From: Verrucomicrobiota bacterium
GTDB taxonomy: Bacteria; Verrucomicrobiota; Verrucomicrobiia; Limisphaerales; UBA11358
DNA length: 64,000 nt
Reading direction: 5' to 3'
NCBI GenBank assembly: GCA_028872915.1
Contig: JAGWNY010000006.1
Coordinates: 1 to 64,000 of the forward strand
Notes under the pieces: generated by a model
Database searches by the model: none
What the model saw: only the letters and a program-made list of their open reading frames with translations
Told to the model about the DNA's origin: nothing
Part shown: in pieces, positions 45,026 through 54,263 of the stretch
Layout: each line of letters opens with the position of its first letter
How positions within the stretch are numbered: position 1 is the first letter of the stretch
Made by a program: the position numbers and the translations under genes

Positions 45026-45048
45026 AAAATTTTTCCCTTAAATTTCCG

Positions 45049-45735
45049 TCAGGCTTCGTTGTTTGTTCGCATGGCCGCGCCGGTTTCGGCGGGTTGTTCG
45101 TTCTTCTGCGGTTTATTTTCACCCCGGCAAATCCAGCATTTGATGCCCAGCTTGCCATAAACGGTCAACGCCTCGGCAAATCCGTAATCAATATTGGCGC
45201 GCAGGGTGTGGAGCGGGACGCGGCCCCAGTGATACATTTCCACGCGGGCCAGTTCCGCCCCGCCCAGCCGCCCGGCGGCGCGCACTTTGATGCCCTCGGC
45301 GCCGAAATCGCGCGCGGTCTGAAGGGCCTTTTTCATGGCGCGGCGGAAGGACACGCGGCGTTCCAACTGGACAGCGATATTTTCCGCCACCAATTGAGCG
45401 TCCAATTCGGGAGTCTTGACCTCCACAATATCCACATACACTTCCTTGCCGGTCCGGAGGCTCAATTCCTCCTTGATCTTGTCAATTTCCGCCCCTTTGC
45501 GTCCGATGACGACGCCGGGACGGGCGGTGAGGATGGTGACGCGGCAGCGGTTGGCGGCGCGTTCGATCAAAATTTTCGGGACGGAAGCGGTTTCGAGTTT
45601 TTTCTTGAGCAAGTCGCGGATTTCGCGGTCTTCGTTGAGGAGTTGGCCGAACTCCTTTTTTCCGGCAAACCATTTGGAGCGCCAGTCACGATTGATGGCG
45701 ACGCGCAGGCCGATTGGATTTGTTTTTTGGCCCAT
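45049..45735 (-). CDS. rpsC: 30S ribosomal protein S3
   Basis: [64 protein letters not shown]. Confidence 0.97.
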   Translation of the reverse strand: MGQKTNPIGLRVAINRDWRSKWFAGKKEFGQLLNEDREIRDLLKKKLETASVPKILIERAANRCRVTILTARPGVVIGRKGAEIDKIKEELSLRTGKEVYVDIVEVKTPELDAQLVAENIAVQLERRVSFRRAMKKALQTARDFGAEGIKVRAAGRLGGAELARVEMYHWGRVPLHTLRANIDYGFAEALTVYGKLGIKCWICRGENKPQKNEQPAETGAAMRTNNEA

Positions 45736-45812
45736 AGATTTAACGCAGGCCGGCCGGCGGCGCCGGTGCGGATGCGTTTGATGGTTGTTGCGGAGGAATT
45801 TTCATTGAGGAT

Positions 45813-46157
45813 TTATCGGGGTGGAATTTCGTCGGACAGGGTGATTTTTACATGGCAGCGGCGTTTGATGATGGGGCCAGCGGAGCCGCGCGCCTTGGGG
45901 GTAAAACGTTTAATGCTCGCGGCCGTTCCGGCCACGGCTTCCTTGATGAGCAATGTTTCGGGCCGGAGTTTTTTGTTGTTTTCGGCGTTGGCAATGGCGG
46001 ATTTCAAGGTCTTGGAAACCACGCGCGCGCCCTTGCGCGGTACCACGGCCAGGACGGACTGGGCCGCAAGCGCCGGCAACCCCTGGATTTGCCGCACCAC
46101 TTCGCGCATCTTCTGCGCGGACATCGGAATGTTTTTGGTAATCGCGAAAACTTCCAT
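45813..46157 (-). CDS. rplV: 50S ribosomal protein L22
   Basis: NIPMSAQKMREVVRQIQGLPALAAQSVLAVVPRKGARVVSKTLKSAIANAENN...FTPKARGSAGPIIKRRCHVKITL. Confidence 0.96.
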   Translation of the reverse strand: MEVFAITKNIPMSAQKMREVVRQIQGLPALAAQSVLAVVPRKGARVVSKTLKSAIANAENNKKLRPETLLIKEAVAGTAASIKRFTPKARGSAGPIIKRRCHVKITLSDEIPPR

Positions 46158-46161
46158 AAAA

Positions 46162-46443
46162 TTATTTCGCTTCCGCCTTGGCGGTGTGGGCGCCGTGCTT
46201 CTTGAAGACGCGTGTGGGCGAAAATTCGCCCAAGCGGTGCCCGACCATGTTTTCGGTCACGAAGACGGGATTAAAAATTTTGCCGTTGTGAACGTTGAAC
46301 GTCAGCCCGACAAAGTCGGGAGTGATCATCGAACGCCGCGACCACGTCTTGATCGGCGTCTTGGACTTGGCTTCCCTGGCCTTCTGGATTTTTTCCAGCA
46401 AGGGGAAATCCACAAACGGACCTTTTTTTATCGAACGTCCCAT
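46162..46443 (-). CDS. rpsS: 30S ribosomal protein S19
   Basis: [19 protein letters not shown]...[53 protein letters not shown]. Confidence 0.97.
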   Translation of the reverse strand: MGRSIKKGPFVDFPLLEKIQKAREAKSKTPIKTWSRRSMITPDFVGLTFNVHNGKIFNPVFVTENMVGHRLGEFSPTRVFKKHGAHTAKAEAK

Positions 46444-46462
46444 ACTTCAGTTTTGTGATTGT

Positions 46463-47317
46463 TCATTTGATCTTGATCGGCAGGCCATTGCGCCGGACCA
46501 CGATAAAGCGGTTGGACGGTTTGTATTTGGCGCGGGTCTTGCCGCCCTTGGCAATCTTGCCCCACGGGGACATCAACTGCTGCCAGCCGCCGCCGGATTT
46601 GGATTTGCCGGCGCCGCCGCCATTGGGGTGGTCCACCGGGTTGCGCGTGACGCCACGGTTGATGGGTCGAATGCCGCGATGGCGGGAACGGCCCGCCTTG
46701 CCCAAAATAATGTTTTCGTGCTCCGTGTTTCCCACCTGGCCGATGGTGGCGTAGCATTCCTCGTTCACCCGGCGAATTTCGCCCGAAGGCAGGCGCACTT
46801 GCGCGTAGCCGGCATCGCGCGACATCAGGGTCGCGGCGCTGCCGGCCGAACGAACCACCTGGCCGCCCCGGCCGGGAATCAATTCGATGTTATGAATGGA
46901 AAGCCCCACGGGAATGGCCTTGAGCGGAAGGGCATTGCCCACTTCAGGCTGGGCGGACGGACCGCTGGAAATTTTTACGCCAACCTTGATGCCCACCGGA
47001 GCGATGATGTAACGCTTCTCGCCATCGGCATAGTGCAGCAAGGCCAGCCGCGCGGAACGGAGCGGATCGTATTCAATGGCGGCAACGGTGGCTTCAACGC
47101 CATGCTTGTTGCGCTTGAAATCCACCAGGCGGATTTTTTGCTTGTGACCGCCACCGATGCCCCGCGCCGTAACCCGGCCATAGGCGTTGCGTCCGCCGGT
47201 TTTCTTGCGAATTTCGACCAGGGACTTCTCCGGGACGGTCTTCGTAATATCGCCGTAATCGGCGATCGTAATGTATCGCGTGGACGGCGTCAGCGGTCTA
47301 AATGTTTTAACTGGCAT
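46463..47317 (-). CDS. rplB: 50S ribosomal protein L2
   Basis: [71 protein letters not shown]...[19 protein letters not shown]. Start taken at 47317. Confidence 0.97.
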   Translation of the reverse strand: MPVKTFRPLTPSTRYITIADYGDITKTVPEKSLVEIRKKTGGRNAYGRVTARGIGGGHKQKIRLVDFKRNKHGVEATVAAIEYDPLRSARLALLHYADGEKRYIIAPVGIKVGVKISSGPSAQPEVGNALPLKAIPVGLSIHNIELIPGRGGQVVRSAGSAATLMSRDAGYAQVRLPSGEIRRVNEECYATIGQVGNTEHENIILGKAGRSRHRGIRPINRGVTRNPVDHPNGGGAGKSKSGGGWQQLMSPWGKIAKGGKTRAKYKPSNRFIVVRRNGLPIKIK

Positions 47318-47361
47318 AAAAAAATGCATTTCAGCAGGAGGTCGGGGGGCCATCATTCCTA

Positions 47362-47379
47362 TCGCCGAGTATCCGGCGA
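47362..47379 (-). promoter_or_regulatory. Short hairpin in the rplB 5' region (possible leader structure)
   Basis: TCGCCG-agtatc-CGGCGA perfect 6-bp stem, about 45 nt upstream of rplB start; no motif match known to me. Confidence 0.25.
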
Positions 47380-47541
47380 ACAGTTCTCGGTCCGCTTAAG
47401 CTGCTGTCCTCAAGTCCCTTTGGAAAAGAGGAGCGAACAAAATATCAGACGGGGGAGGGATTGCAAGCGGTTTTTTCAAGAAAATTTGGGACGGCGACCG
47501 CCTCCAACGCCGCTTTTACCTGCAATCGGCCGCGGGTTCCG

Positions 47542-48660
47542 TCATTGCCGGACGTTGATGAGCGTTTTGATGGAGTTGTTGGCGACGGCGGCGGAATTGA
47601 ACCAGGCGGGGAGCTGGCTCAATGCGCATTCGCCACTCACGAAGTCGGCGGCGCGAACGGCGCCTGACTCGATGAATTCCAGCGCGCGGCGCACGGAGCG
47701 GGGCGTATGATGAAAGCTCGCGATGAGCTTGAGGTTTGAATAATGGATTCGCTGCGTATCCAGCGCAACCATCGTTCCCGCCGGGCAGCCGCCGAAGAAA
47801 TTGACGGTGCCTCCCTTGCGGACCAACGCCACCGCAGCCTCCCATGTCTCCGCCCGCCCAACCGCTTCGATGACTGTGTCAAAGCCCGGAAAATCGTGGT
47901 GAACGGGCACGGGGCCATGACCGGAATCATAACGGGACGGCCCCGGCTCGCGCCGGGCGGGGGCGTGGGCCGGCGCCTGCGCTTGAATTTTTTGCGCCAG
48001 ATTCTTTCCGTCCCCCACGTCCACCACGTGGGCCGCGCCAAGTTTTCTGGCCGACTGCAGCCGCGTGGCGTGCCGGCCGGCCACGGTCACGTGGCAGCGG
48101 ATGCGGTTGGCCAGGGCGGTAAACATGAGACCGACCGGGCCGGCGCCAATAATCAAAACGTTCTGGCCGGCGCAGAGAGCCGAGTCTTCGATCCCTTGCA
48201 CCACGCAGGCCAGCGGTTCGGTCAAGGCGGCGTCACGGAAATCGGTCTGAGGTTTCAGGCGCAGGAGGTTCTTTTGAGCCAGGCGTTCAGGAACCGTGAT
48301 TGTTTCGGCATACGCGCCATTGAGAAATTGCAGGTCATCGCAAAGATTTTCCTGGTGGTGAACGCAAAAGAAACATTTGCCGCAAGGGGCCGAATTGGCC
48401 GCCACCACGCGGTCGCCGATCTTCCAGCCTGCTTCCGAGGCGCCCTCGCCCAGGGCGCAAATGACGCCCGCCATTTCATGGCCAAAGCGGGAAGGCGTCG
48501 AGATCATTTTCGCATGGTAACCTCTCTCAAAAACTTTCACGTCTGTGCCGCATGTCAACGCCGCCTCGATGTGCATGCGAACTTCGCCGCGTTTCAAAGG
48601 CTCTGGCGAAACCTCTTCAATACGCACGTCTCCCCTTCCATGTAAGATGGCGGCTTTCAT
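47542..48660 (-). CDS. Zinc-dependent medium-chain alcohol dehydrogenase (sorbitol/threonine dehydrogenase-like)
   Basis: GHEMAGVICALGEGA; APCGKCFFCVHHQENLCDDL structural zinc Cys set; NVLIIGAGPVGLMFTALA; GTVNFFGGCPAGT. Confidence 0.92.
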   Translation of the reverse strand: MKAAILHGRGDVRIEEVSPEPLKRGEVRMHIEAALTCGTDVKVFERGYHAKMISTPSRFGHEMAGVICALGEGASEAGWKIGDRVVAANSAPCGKCFFCVHHQENLCDDLQFLNGAYAETITVPERLAQKNLLRLKPQTDFRDAALTEPLACVVQGIEDSALCAGQNVLIIGAGPVGLMFTALANRIRCHVTVAGRHATRLQSARKLGAAHVVDVGDGKNLAQKIQAQAPAHAPARREPGPSRYDSGHGPVPVHHDFPGFDTVIEAVGRAETWEAAVALVRKGGTVNFFGGCPAGTMVALDTQRIHYSNLKLIASFHHTPRSVRRALEFIESGAVRAADFVSGECALSQLPAWFNSAAVANNSIKTLINVRQ

Positions 48661-48851
48661 GTGGACAGTATATTGATGAACAGCCGACTCGCAACTTTTT
48701 TGGAGAGCTTTTTGGACAGGGACCAGTCCGGTGAGACTGGATCTGGCCAAAGAGATGGACAAGCGGCGGATGTCATAATATCCTCATCGAGAGAAGCTTG
48801 AAAAGAGGGCATTGCCGCTTGTCGGAATATGTGAGATAATCTAATAGAACC

Positions 48852-49697
48852 ATGAGCGACTTCAAATTTGCCTGCCCGGTGTGCGGCCAACACGTCAAAG
48901 TGGATTCGTCGCAGGCAGGCACGCAGATGCAATGTCCGACATGCTTCCAGAAGGTCACGGTGCCGCAGGCGCCCGCCACGGAGGAACAGAGGTGGATTCT
49001 CAAGGGAACCGTCAAGGGTGACCGGCCCAAGGCGGAGATCGCGCCCGGAACCGCGGGGCCACCGCAAAAAATCCCGCATGGCATCACTCCGGTCGCGTAT
49101 TATCTGCTTTGGTCCTTGGTTTTTGCAATCGCCATCGGCGGCGCAGCGGTGTTTTTACCCGTATTTTCGTCTCACCATACTTCGCCCCAAGCGATGCCAA
49201 CGAACGCCGTTCCAGTAAAGGCTGCCCCGGTGGTCATGGCGCCTCGGGCCAACGACACGAACTGGATGCTGGATTTGAGCGGCGCCACGGTTCCGGACAG
49301 TCCCGCCGCGGGACGGATTCACGGGCATGATTTTATTCTGGGACGGGCGATATTGGAGGACGGCACGTTGACGTTGCGGGAAGGGCAGGAAGGCCCACTC
49401 ATACTGGCCATTCGAATCAATTTCGGCGGCGTGCGACCCGAAGCCCTGGCCGGACAATCCGTGAACATCGCCACCAACGCGCCCATGGCGGCGCGCATCG
49501 TCCTCATCTGGCCCGAAGGCGATGAAGTGGACCGGGCAAGGCTGGAGGGCGGTTACGCCATGCGGCTGGATTTTGGAAAGGTGCATGACAGGCATATTTC
49601 GGGAAAACTTTATTTTTGCGCGCCGGACAACGCCAAAAGTTACATTGACGGGAGCTTCAATGCCCAGATATACAAACCGCGCCGTCACCACGGATAA
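48852..49697 (+). CDS. Hypothetical protein with N-terminal zinc-ribbon and one TM helix
   Basis: FACPVCGQHVKVDSSQAGTQMQCPTCFQKVTV (CxxC...CxxC); TM YYLLWSLVFAIAIGGAAVFLPVF. Confidence 0.75.
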   Translation: MSDFKFACPVCGQHVKVDSSQAGTQMQCPTCFQKVTVPQAPATEEQRWILKGTVKGDRPKAEIAPGTAGPPQKIPHGITPVAYYLLWSLVFAIAIGGAAVFLPVFSSHHTSPQAMPTNAVPVKAAPVVMAPRANDTNWMLDLSGATVPDSPAAGRIHGHDFILGRAILEDGTLTLREGQEGPLILAIRINFGGVRPEALAGQSVNIATNAPMAARIVLIWPEGDEVDRARLEGGYAMRLDFGKVHDRHISGKLYFCAPDNAKSYIDGSFNAQIYKPRRHHG

Positions 49698-50202
49698 CCC
49701 CGAAGTTGCCATTGTTCGCCTGCTGGCCCGCCGCAAACTCACGCTGGCCACCGCTGAATCCTGCACCGGCGGTTTCATTGCCCACCGGATAACCAATGTG
49801 CCGGGCGCGTCGAAGGTGCTTTACGGAGGCATCGTGGCCTACGGCAATCGGGCCAAGATCAAATTTTTAGGCGTGCGCGCCCGCACGCTGGAACGGCACG
49901 GCGCCGTGAGCGCGCCAACCGCGCGCGAGATGGCCGAAGGCGCGCGAAAGAAATTCGCGACCGATTTTGCCATCGCCGTCACCGGCATTGCCGGGCCGGG
50001 CGGCGGGACAAAAGCCAAGCCGGTGGGAACCGTGTTTGTCGCGTTGGCTGGAGGGAAGAAGACGCAAGTAGAGAAAAAATTCAATCCCTTTGGGCGGCTC
50101 CTATTTAAAAGGGCCGCCGCGAGCCAGGCGTTGAAGTTGCTTATGACGGCGCTTCAGAATTCGCGGAGGCCGTCATCCACCCTCCGGTTGCCACGCCCTT
50201 AG
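49660..50202 (+). CDS. pncC: CinA C-terminal domain / nicotinamide-nucleotide amidohydrolase PncC
   Basis: TLATAESCTGGFIAHRITNVPGASKVLYGGIVAYGNRAKIKFLGV; AVTGIAGPGGGTKAKPVGTVFVAL. Start at 49660 overlaps upstream gene by 38 bp. Confidence 0.9.
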   Translation: MPRYTNRAVTTDNPEVAIVRLLARRKLTLATAESCTGGFIAHRITNVPGASKVLYGGIVAYGNRAKIKFLGVRARTLERHGAVSAPTAREMAEGARKKFATDFAIAVTGIAGPGGGTKAKPVGTVFVALAGGKKTQVEKKFNPFGRLLFKRAAASQALKLLMTALQNSRRPSSTLRLPRP

Positions 50203-50334
50203 CCGGGACCATGCGGTTGGGAGGAAAGTGATTGCGTTGTCGCCCGTTTCAGAGCGCCGTTTCAGGCGCGAGCGTGGCGATGTTTCAAAAATTTGATTTT
50301 GCGCTTTGAATGCCGTCTGTTTAAAATTCGCCGC

Positions 50335-50901
50335 ATGAAAGTCAAATTACTGTTTCTGGCAACCGTTCCATTCATTGTGTCCCAGGCCGCATGGGCCGGC
50401 CCCACCGCCTTTCAACTGGCGAAAATGGGCGACAAATACGTCGGGGAACAGTCCAAGGACAGGGTTGTGCAGATTCGCTCGGAAAGGTCCGTTGGCAGCC
50501 TCACACCGGACATCTGGTACGTGGTTTATTACGATCCCGACGCGACCTTCAAATCCGTCCAGGTCAAATTTGGCGCCGGCAGGGAAATGTCCGTCACCCA
50601 TCCCTGGCGCGTTTTGGAGATGGCCAGCAACGCGCACAAAATCTTCAACACAGCCGGGCTGAAGGTGGATTCGGATAAAGCCCTGTCCATCGCAACCTCC
50701 CAGCCGCTTCTCAAAGACCTCAAACTCAAGTCCACCCAACTTTTTCTGATGCACACCGATCTGGGACCGGAATGGAAGGTCCAATTATGGGCAGCCAAAC
50801 TGGACAATTCCGGCACCCAGGCCGACATCGGCGTCGTGGTCATTTCGGCGACGGACGGGTCCGTGGTTCAGAGCGATTTGCACCCCGAACACGTCCAATA
50901 A
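50335..50901 (+). CDS. Secreted hypothetical protein
   Basis: Signal peptide MKVKLLFLATVPFIVSQAAWA; no family recognised with certainty. Confidence 0.65.
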   Translation: MKVKLLFLATVPFIVSQAAWAGPTAFQLAKMGDKYVGEQSKDRVVQIRSERSVGSLTPDIWYVVYYDPDATFKSVQVKFGAGREMSVTHPWRVLEMASNAHKIFNTAGLKVDSDKALSIATSQPLLKDLKLKSTQLFLMHTDLGPEWKVQLWAAKLDNSGTQADIGVVVISATDGSVVQSDLHPEHVQ

Positions 50902-50907
50902 TCGGCG

Positions 50908-51666
50908 ATGCTTTTGTCACGTTGCTGCGCCGTCATTCCCTGTTTCAATGAAGCAGCGACGATTGAAAGCGTTGTCGCCGGTGTCAAGCGGCTTTTGACG
51001 GCTGTCATCGTGGTGGACGACGGATCGGAGGATGGCGGCGGCGCGCTGGCCGGCGCGGCCGGAGCGAAGGTGATTGTCCTTGAGCGCAATCGCGGCAAAG
51101 GAGCCGCGCTACGCGAGGGCTGGCGTTGCGCCCGGCAGGCCGGCTTTGATTGGGTCCTCATGCTGGACGCAGACGGACAACATTCTTCGGAGGATATTCC
51201 CAAACTCTTCGAGTGCGCTCGCCGCACGGGCGCGTTGCTGGTCGTCGGAAACCGGATGAAACAATGCGGGCGCATGTCCCCGTTGCGCCGTGTGGTCAAC
51301 CGCCGGATGTCCGGGCATCTTTCGGCGTTGACCGGCGTGGCGGTGCCCGATTCGCAGTGCGGCTTCCGCCTGGCGCATTTGCAAACGCTGCTGGATTTGC
51401 CCCTGACCGCCAACCATTTTGAAATTGAATCCGAGATGATTACGGCGTTTGCCGCCGCTGGCGAAACCATCGCCTTTGTTCCCATCGCGGCCCTTTCCAA
51501 GAACCGGCCCAGCAAAATCCGCCCGCTCCTGGATACGGCGCGGTGGTTTTGGTGGCGGCTGCGGCAGCCGGCGGCCCTTCGGGCCGCCATGACTCCCACC
51601 CTTGGGGGAGAGCGCCGTGGCGCGGGGGGATTCCCGGTTCACGGAAAGGGAGCGATCACGCCGTGA
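50908..51666 (+). CDS. Glycosyltransferase family 2 (dolichyl/polyprenyl-phosphate sugar transferase-like)
   Basis: VIPCFNEAATIESVVAGV; VIVVDDGSEDGG; NRGKGAALREGW; VLMLDADGQHSSEDIPKL; GNRMK. Confidence 0.9.
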   Translation: MLLSRCCAVIPCFNEAATIESVVAGVKRLLTAVIVVDDGSEDGGGALAGAAGAKVIVLERNRGKGAALREGWRCARQAGFDWVLMLDADGQHSSEDIPKLFECARRTGALLVVGNRMKQCGRMSPLRRVVNRRMSGHLSALTGVAVPDSQCGFRLAHLQTLLDLPLTANHFEIESEMITAFAAAGETIAFVPIAALSKNRPSKIRPLLDTARWFWWRLRQPAALRAAMTPTLGGERRGAGGFPVHGKGAITP

Positions 51667-51971
51667 ATGTTCTTGTCCGCAAAATCGTTGTGCTGACCGT
51701 GGTGACGGTGCTGTTTGGCTACTTTTACGGCTGGGCCGCCCCGCGGGCGTTTCCCAATGGCCGGTCGGGATTCGCCTACGGACTGTTGCACGGCGCGCTC
51801 ATGCCCATTGCGCTGCCGAGCCTGGTCATCGGCCGGGACGTGCCGATTTACGCCACGGATAATTCCGGACGCGGCTACAAGATCGGATACATTTGCGGAA
51901 TCAACGTTTGTGGCTTCGTATTTTTCGGCTCTCTTTTCTGGAAGCCAAAAAAGATGGGCGCCCGCAAATAA
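51663..51971 (+). CDS. Small membrane hypothetical protein
   Basis: GTG start overlapping stop of GT2 gene; MNVLVRKIVVLTVVTVLFGYFYGWAAPRAF; multiple hydrophobic segments. Confidence 0.55.
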   Translation: MNVLVRKIVVLTVVTVLFGYFYGWAAPRAFPNGRSGFAYGLLHGALMPIALPSLVIGRDVPIYATDNSGRGYKIGYICGINVCGFVFFGSLFWKPKKMGARK

Positions 51972-52134
51972 GCCGCCGCCTCCCGCCAAAGAAATCATAA
52001 ATTTCAACCGCAAAGGGGCGAATGGTTTCCACGGGACGTTGCCATTGTTCACCCAGCCTCGGTCAACGGTTGCTTTTGGCGCGCTACGCTGCGAATTTTT
52101 AACAAAGGAGGAACAGGTTGAGCGCGGGCGTCTT

Positions 52135-52854
52135 TTACAAAATCCAGTTCCGAAAGATTTCAATCACATTCAACGCGCCGCCGGCCCAATATTCATTGGG
52201 CGGCAGCCAAAACGTCCGCCGCGAGCGCTGATACAGCAGTTGCGCCGGCTGGGCGGGGCGATTTGGATCGTAGGCCGAAAAGCGGACTTCATCCCCGATT
52301 TCGGCTCCATCGAACAGAATCATGCCGTGATTGATCGTCAGGGATGGAAATGTCACCAGATGGACGATGGGCGAAAATCCGTTTTGGATCCCGGCAAGCA
52401 ATTTAGCCGAGGCGCGATTTTGATTCCGTCGCGAGAGGGGAAAGAGCATCCGCCAATGGCTGCGCAACACATAAGAGCGCCACGCCCCGCCACAGGCCGC
52501 TTTCAATAATTTTTCCCGCGCACGGCTGAATTCGCGCAGGCACGAAAATCCGGGGATTTCAAGCGGCTTCGCCGACGGCACCCGGGGATTGCCGGCGAGG
52601 ACGCGGCGCACCAACATGCGGCAGGTTTCATCGTCGGCCGCCGGCTGTTGCGGCGCGAAGCGGGCATGGTAAAGAAACTGGCGGGCGGCGCGGGCCAGCA
52701 CGAAGCAGCGATGGGCGTAATCGGGCCTGGGCTGCCGCTTTTTGAAACTCATTGCGCCGGTTGCCGGGTCCGGGCGGTATTCCCACAACAGTTCATTGGC
52801 GAACGCAAACGTATCGAGGTCAAATTCAAAACGTCGTGGAGTTTTCGTCGTCAT
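52135..52854 (-). CDS. Hypothetical protein
   Basis: 239-aa ORF on minus strand, divergent from 52900 gene; coherent protein sequence, no recognised family. Confidence 0.6.
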   Translation of the reverse strand: MTTKTPRRFEFDLDTFAFANELLWEYRPDPATGAMSFKKRQPRPDYAHRCFVLARAARQFLYHARFAPQQPAADDETCRMLVRRVLAGNPRVPSAKPLEIPGFSCLREFSRAREKLLKAACGGAWRSYVLRSHWRMLFPLSRRNQNRASAKLLAGIQNGFSPIVHLVTFPSLTINHGMILFDGAEIGDEVRFSAYDPNRPAQPAQLLYQRSRRTFWLPPNEYWAGGALNVIEIFRNWIL

Positions 52855-52899
52855 GGGAATAATCTAACGGAAATCTAAATTCATCGCCGCCCGCTGACA

Positions 52900-54147
52900 A
52901 TGCTTTACAAACGCTGGACAAGGACCGCCCGCCTACACCGGAACGAGCCGGCATTGCGCGACGCCGCCGCCGGACGCCATTGGACATTCGGCGAACTTTT
53001 TGAAGCCGGCGAAAGGGAAAAAACCGGCCCGGCGTCCGCGGTTTTTCCTTCCGGCCATTCGCCGGAATTCATCCTCCAGGTCCTTGCCGGATGGCGCGAA
53101 GGCAGGGTGCTCTGCCCTTTGGAACCGGGCCAGGCGCACCCTCTGCTTTCCGGCGCGCCGGCACATTGCGTTCATTTCAAGCGCACCTCCGCCACCACGG
53201 GCGGCGCGCGCCTGATCGCCTTCACCGCAAGGCAACTGGCGGCGGACGCCGACCAGATAGTGCGCACGATGGGCCTGCGGTCGGACTGGCCGAACGTTGG
53301 TGTGATTTCTCTCGCGCATTCGTATGGATTTTCCAATTTGGTCCTGCCACTGCTGCTGCACGGCATTCCGCTGGTGCTGGCGGCCGGACCGCTTCCCGAA
53401 ATGGTGCGGCGGGCGGCTGGCAGCGAAGGAAACGTCACGATTCCGGCGGTGCCGGCGATATGGCGGGCGTGGCATGAGGCCCGCGCGATTCCGGCAAATA
53501 CACGGCTGGCCATATCCGCCGGAGCGCCTCTGTCCTTGAAACTGGAGCAGGAAATTTTCAAGGCCGGCGGCTTGAAAATCCATAATTTTTATGGCGCTTC
53601 CGAATGCGGCGGCATCGCTTTCGACGCCTCCGACGCGCCGCGTGAGGACGCTGCAATTGCCGGAATGCCGCTGGACGGTGTCCAGGTATCCCTCAACGAG
53701 GACGGCTGCCTGATCGTTCAGAGCGATGCCGTGGGCGAAACCTATTGGCCGCCGGCGCCGCCTTCGCCGGGCAACCGCGTTTTTCAAACGTTCGATCTCG
53801 CTGAATTGAAGGACGGAAAAGTCCTTCTGCACGGCCGGCTCAATGATTTGATCAACGTCGCCGGACGCAAAGTTTCCCCCGAAACCATTGAAAGCGTCCT
53901 GCTCTCGCATCCGGCAATCCGCGATTGTTTGGTCTTGGGCGTGCCGAGCCGGGACAAGGAGCGGGGGCAAACCATTGCGGCGATTATCGCGTCGGACGCG
54001 GCGGCGGAGGAATTGAAGGCGTTTGCGCTGGAACGAATGCCGGCATGGCAGGCGCCGCGCCTCTGGCATTTCGTGGATTCATTGGAATCCAATGCGCGCG
54101 GAAAACTTTCGCGGGCGCAATGGCGAAAAAAATTCGGCGGTTCGTGA
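52900..54147 (+). CDS. Compact AMP-binding (acyl-CoA synthetase-like/ANL) enzyme
   Basis: HNFYGASECGGIAFD; NRVFQTFDLAELKDGKVLLHGRLNDLINVAGRKVSPETIESVLLSHPAIRDCLVLGVPSRDKERGQ; ARGKLSRAQWRKKF. Confidence 0.85.
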   Translation: MLYKRWTRTARLHRNEPALRDAAAGRHWTFGELFEAGEREKTGPASAVFPSGHSPEFILQVLAGWREGRVLCPLEPGQAHPLLSGAPAHCVHFKRTSATTGGARLIAFTARQLAADADQIVRTMGLRSDWPNVGVISLAHSYGFSNLVLPLLLHGIPLVLAAGPLPEMVRRAAGSEGNVTIPAVPAIWRAWHEARAIPANTRLAISAGAPLSLKLEQEIFKAGGLKIHNFYGASECGGIAFDASDAPREDAAIAGMPLDGVQVSLNEDGCLIVQSDAVGETYWPPAPPSPGNRVFQTFDLAELKDGKVLLHGRLNDLINVAGRKVSPETIESVLLSHPAIRDCLVLGVPSRDKERGQTIAAIIASDAAAEELKAFALERMPAWQAPRLWHFVDSLESNARGKLSRAQWRKKFGGS

Positions 54148-54192
54148 CGGCGTCTCACTGCGACACGAATGACCTCATCCGTGCGACAGACA

Positions 54193-54214
54193 CCCTCTCC
54201 CAAAGGGCAGAGGG
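54193..54214. terminator. Hairpin between convergent genes (possible bidirectional terminator)
   Basis: CCCTCT-cccaaagggc-AGAGGG inverted repeat between 54147(+) and 54264(-); no clear T-tract. Confidence 0.35.
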
Positions 54215-54263
54215 AATTGTCCAGCGGTTCCAAGGCCCAATGCGGGAATTCTTGGGGGAAGTT

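Noticed and set aside
46295-47710. Plus-strand ORFs opposite the ribosomal operon (also 45094-46458, 40136-41089, 34387-35094)
   Set aside because: Antisense of confidently identified ribosomal genes.
50335-54147. Possible aryl-polyene or other natural-product gene cluster
   Set aside because: Only a GT2 and an AMP-binding enzyme are present; no ketosynthase, acyl carrier protein or thioesterase was seen.
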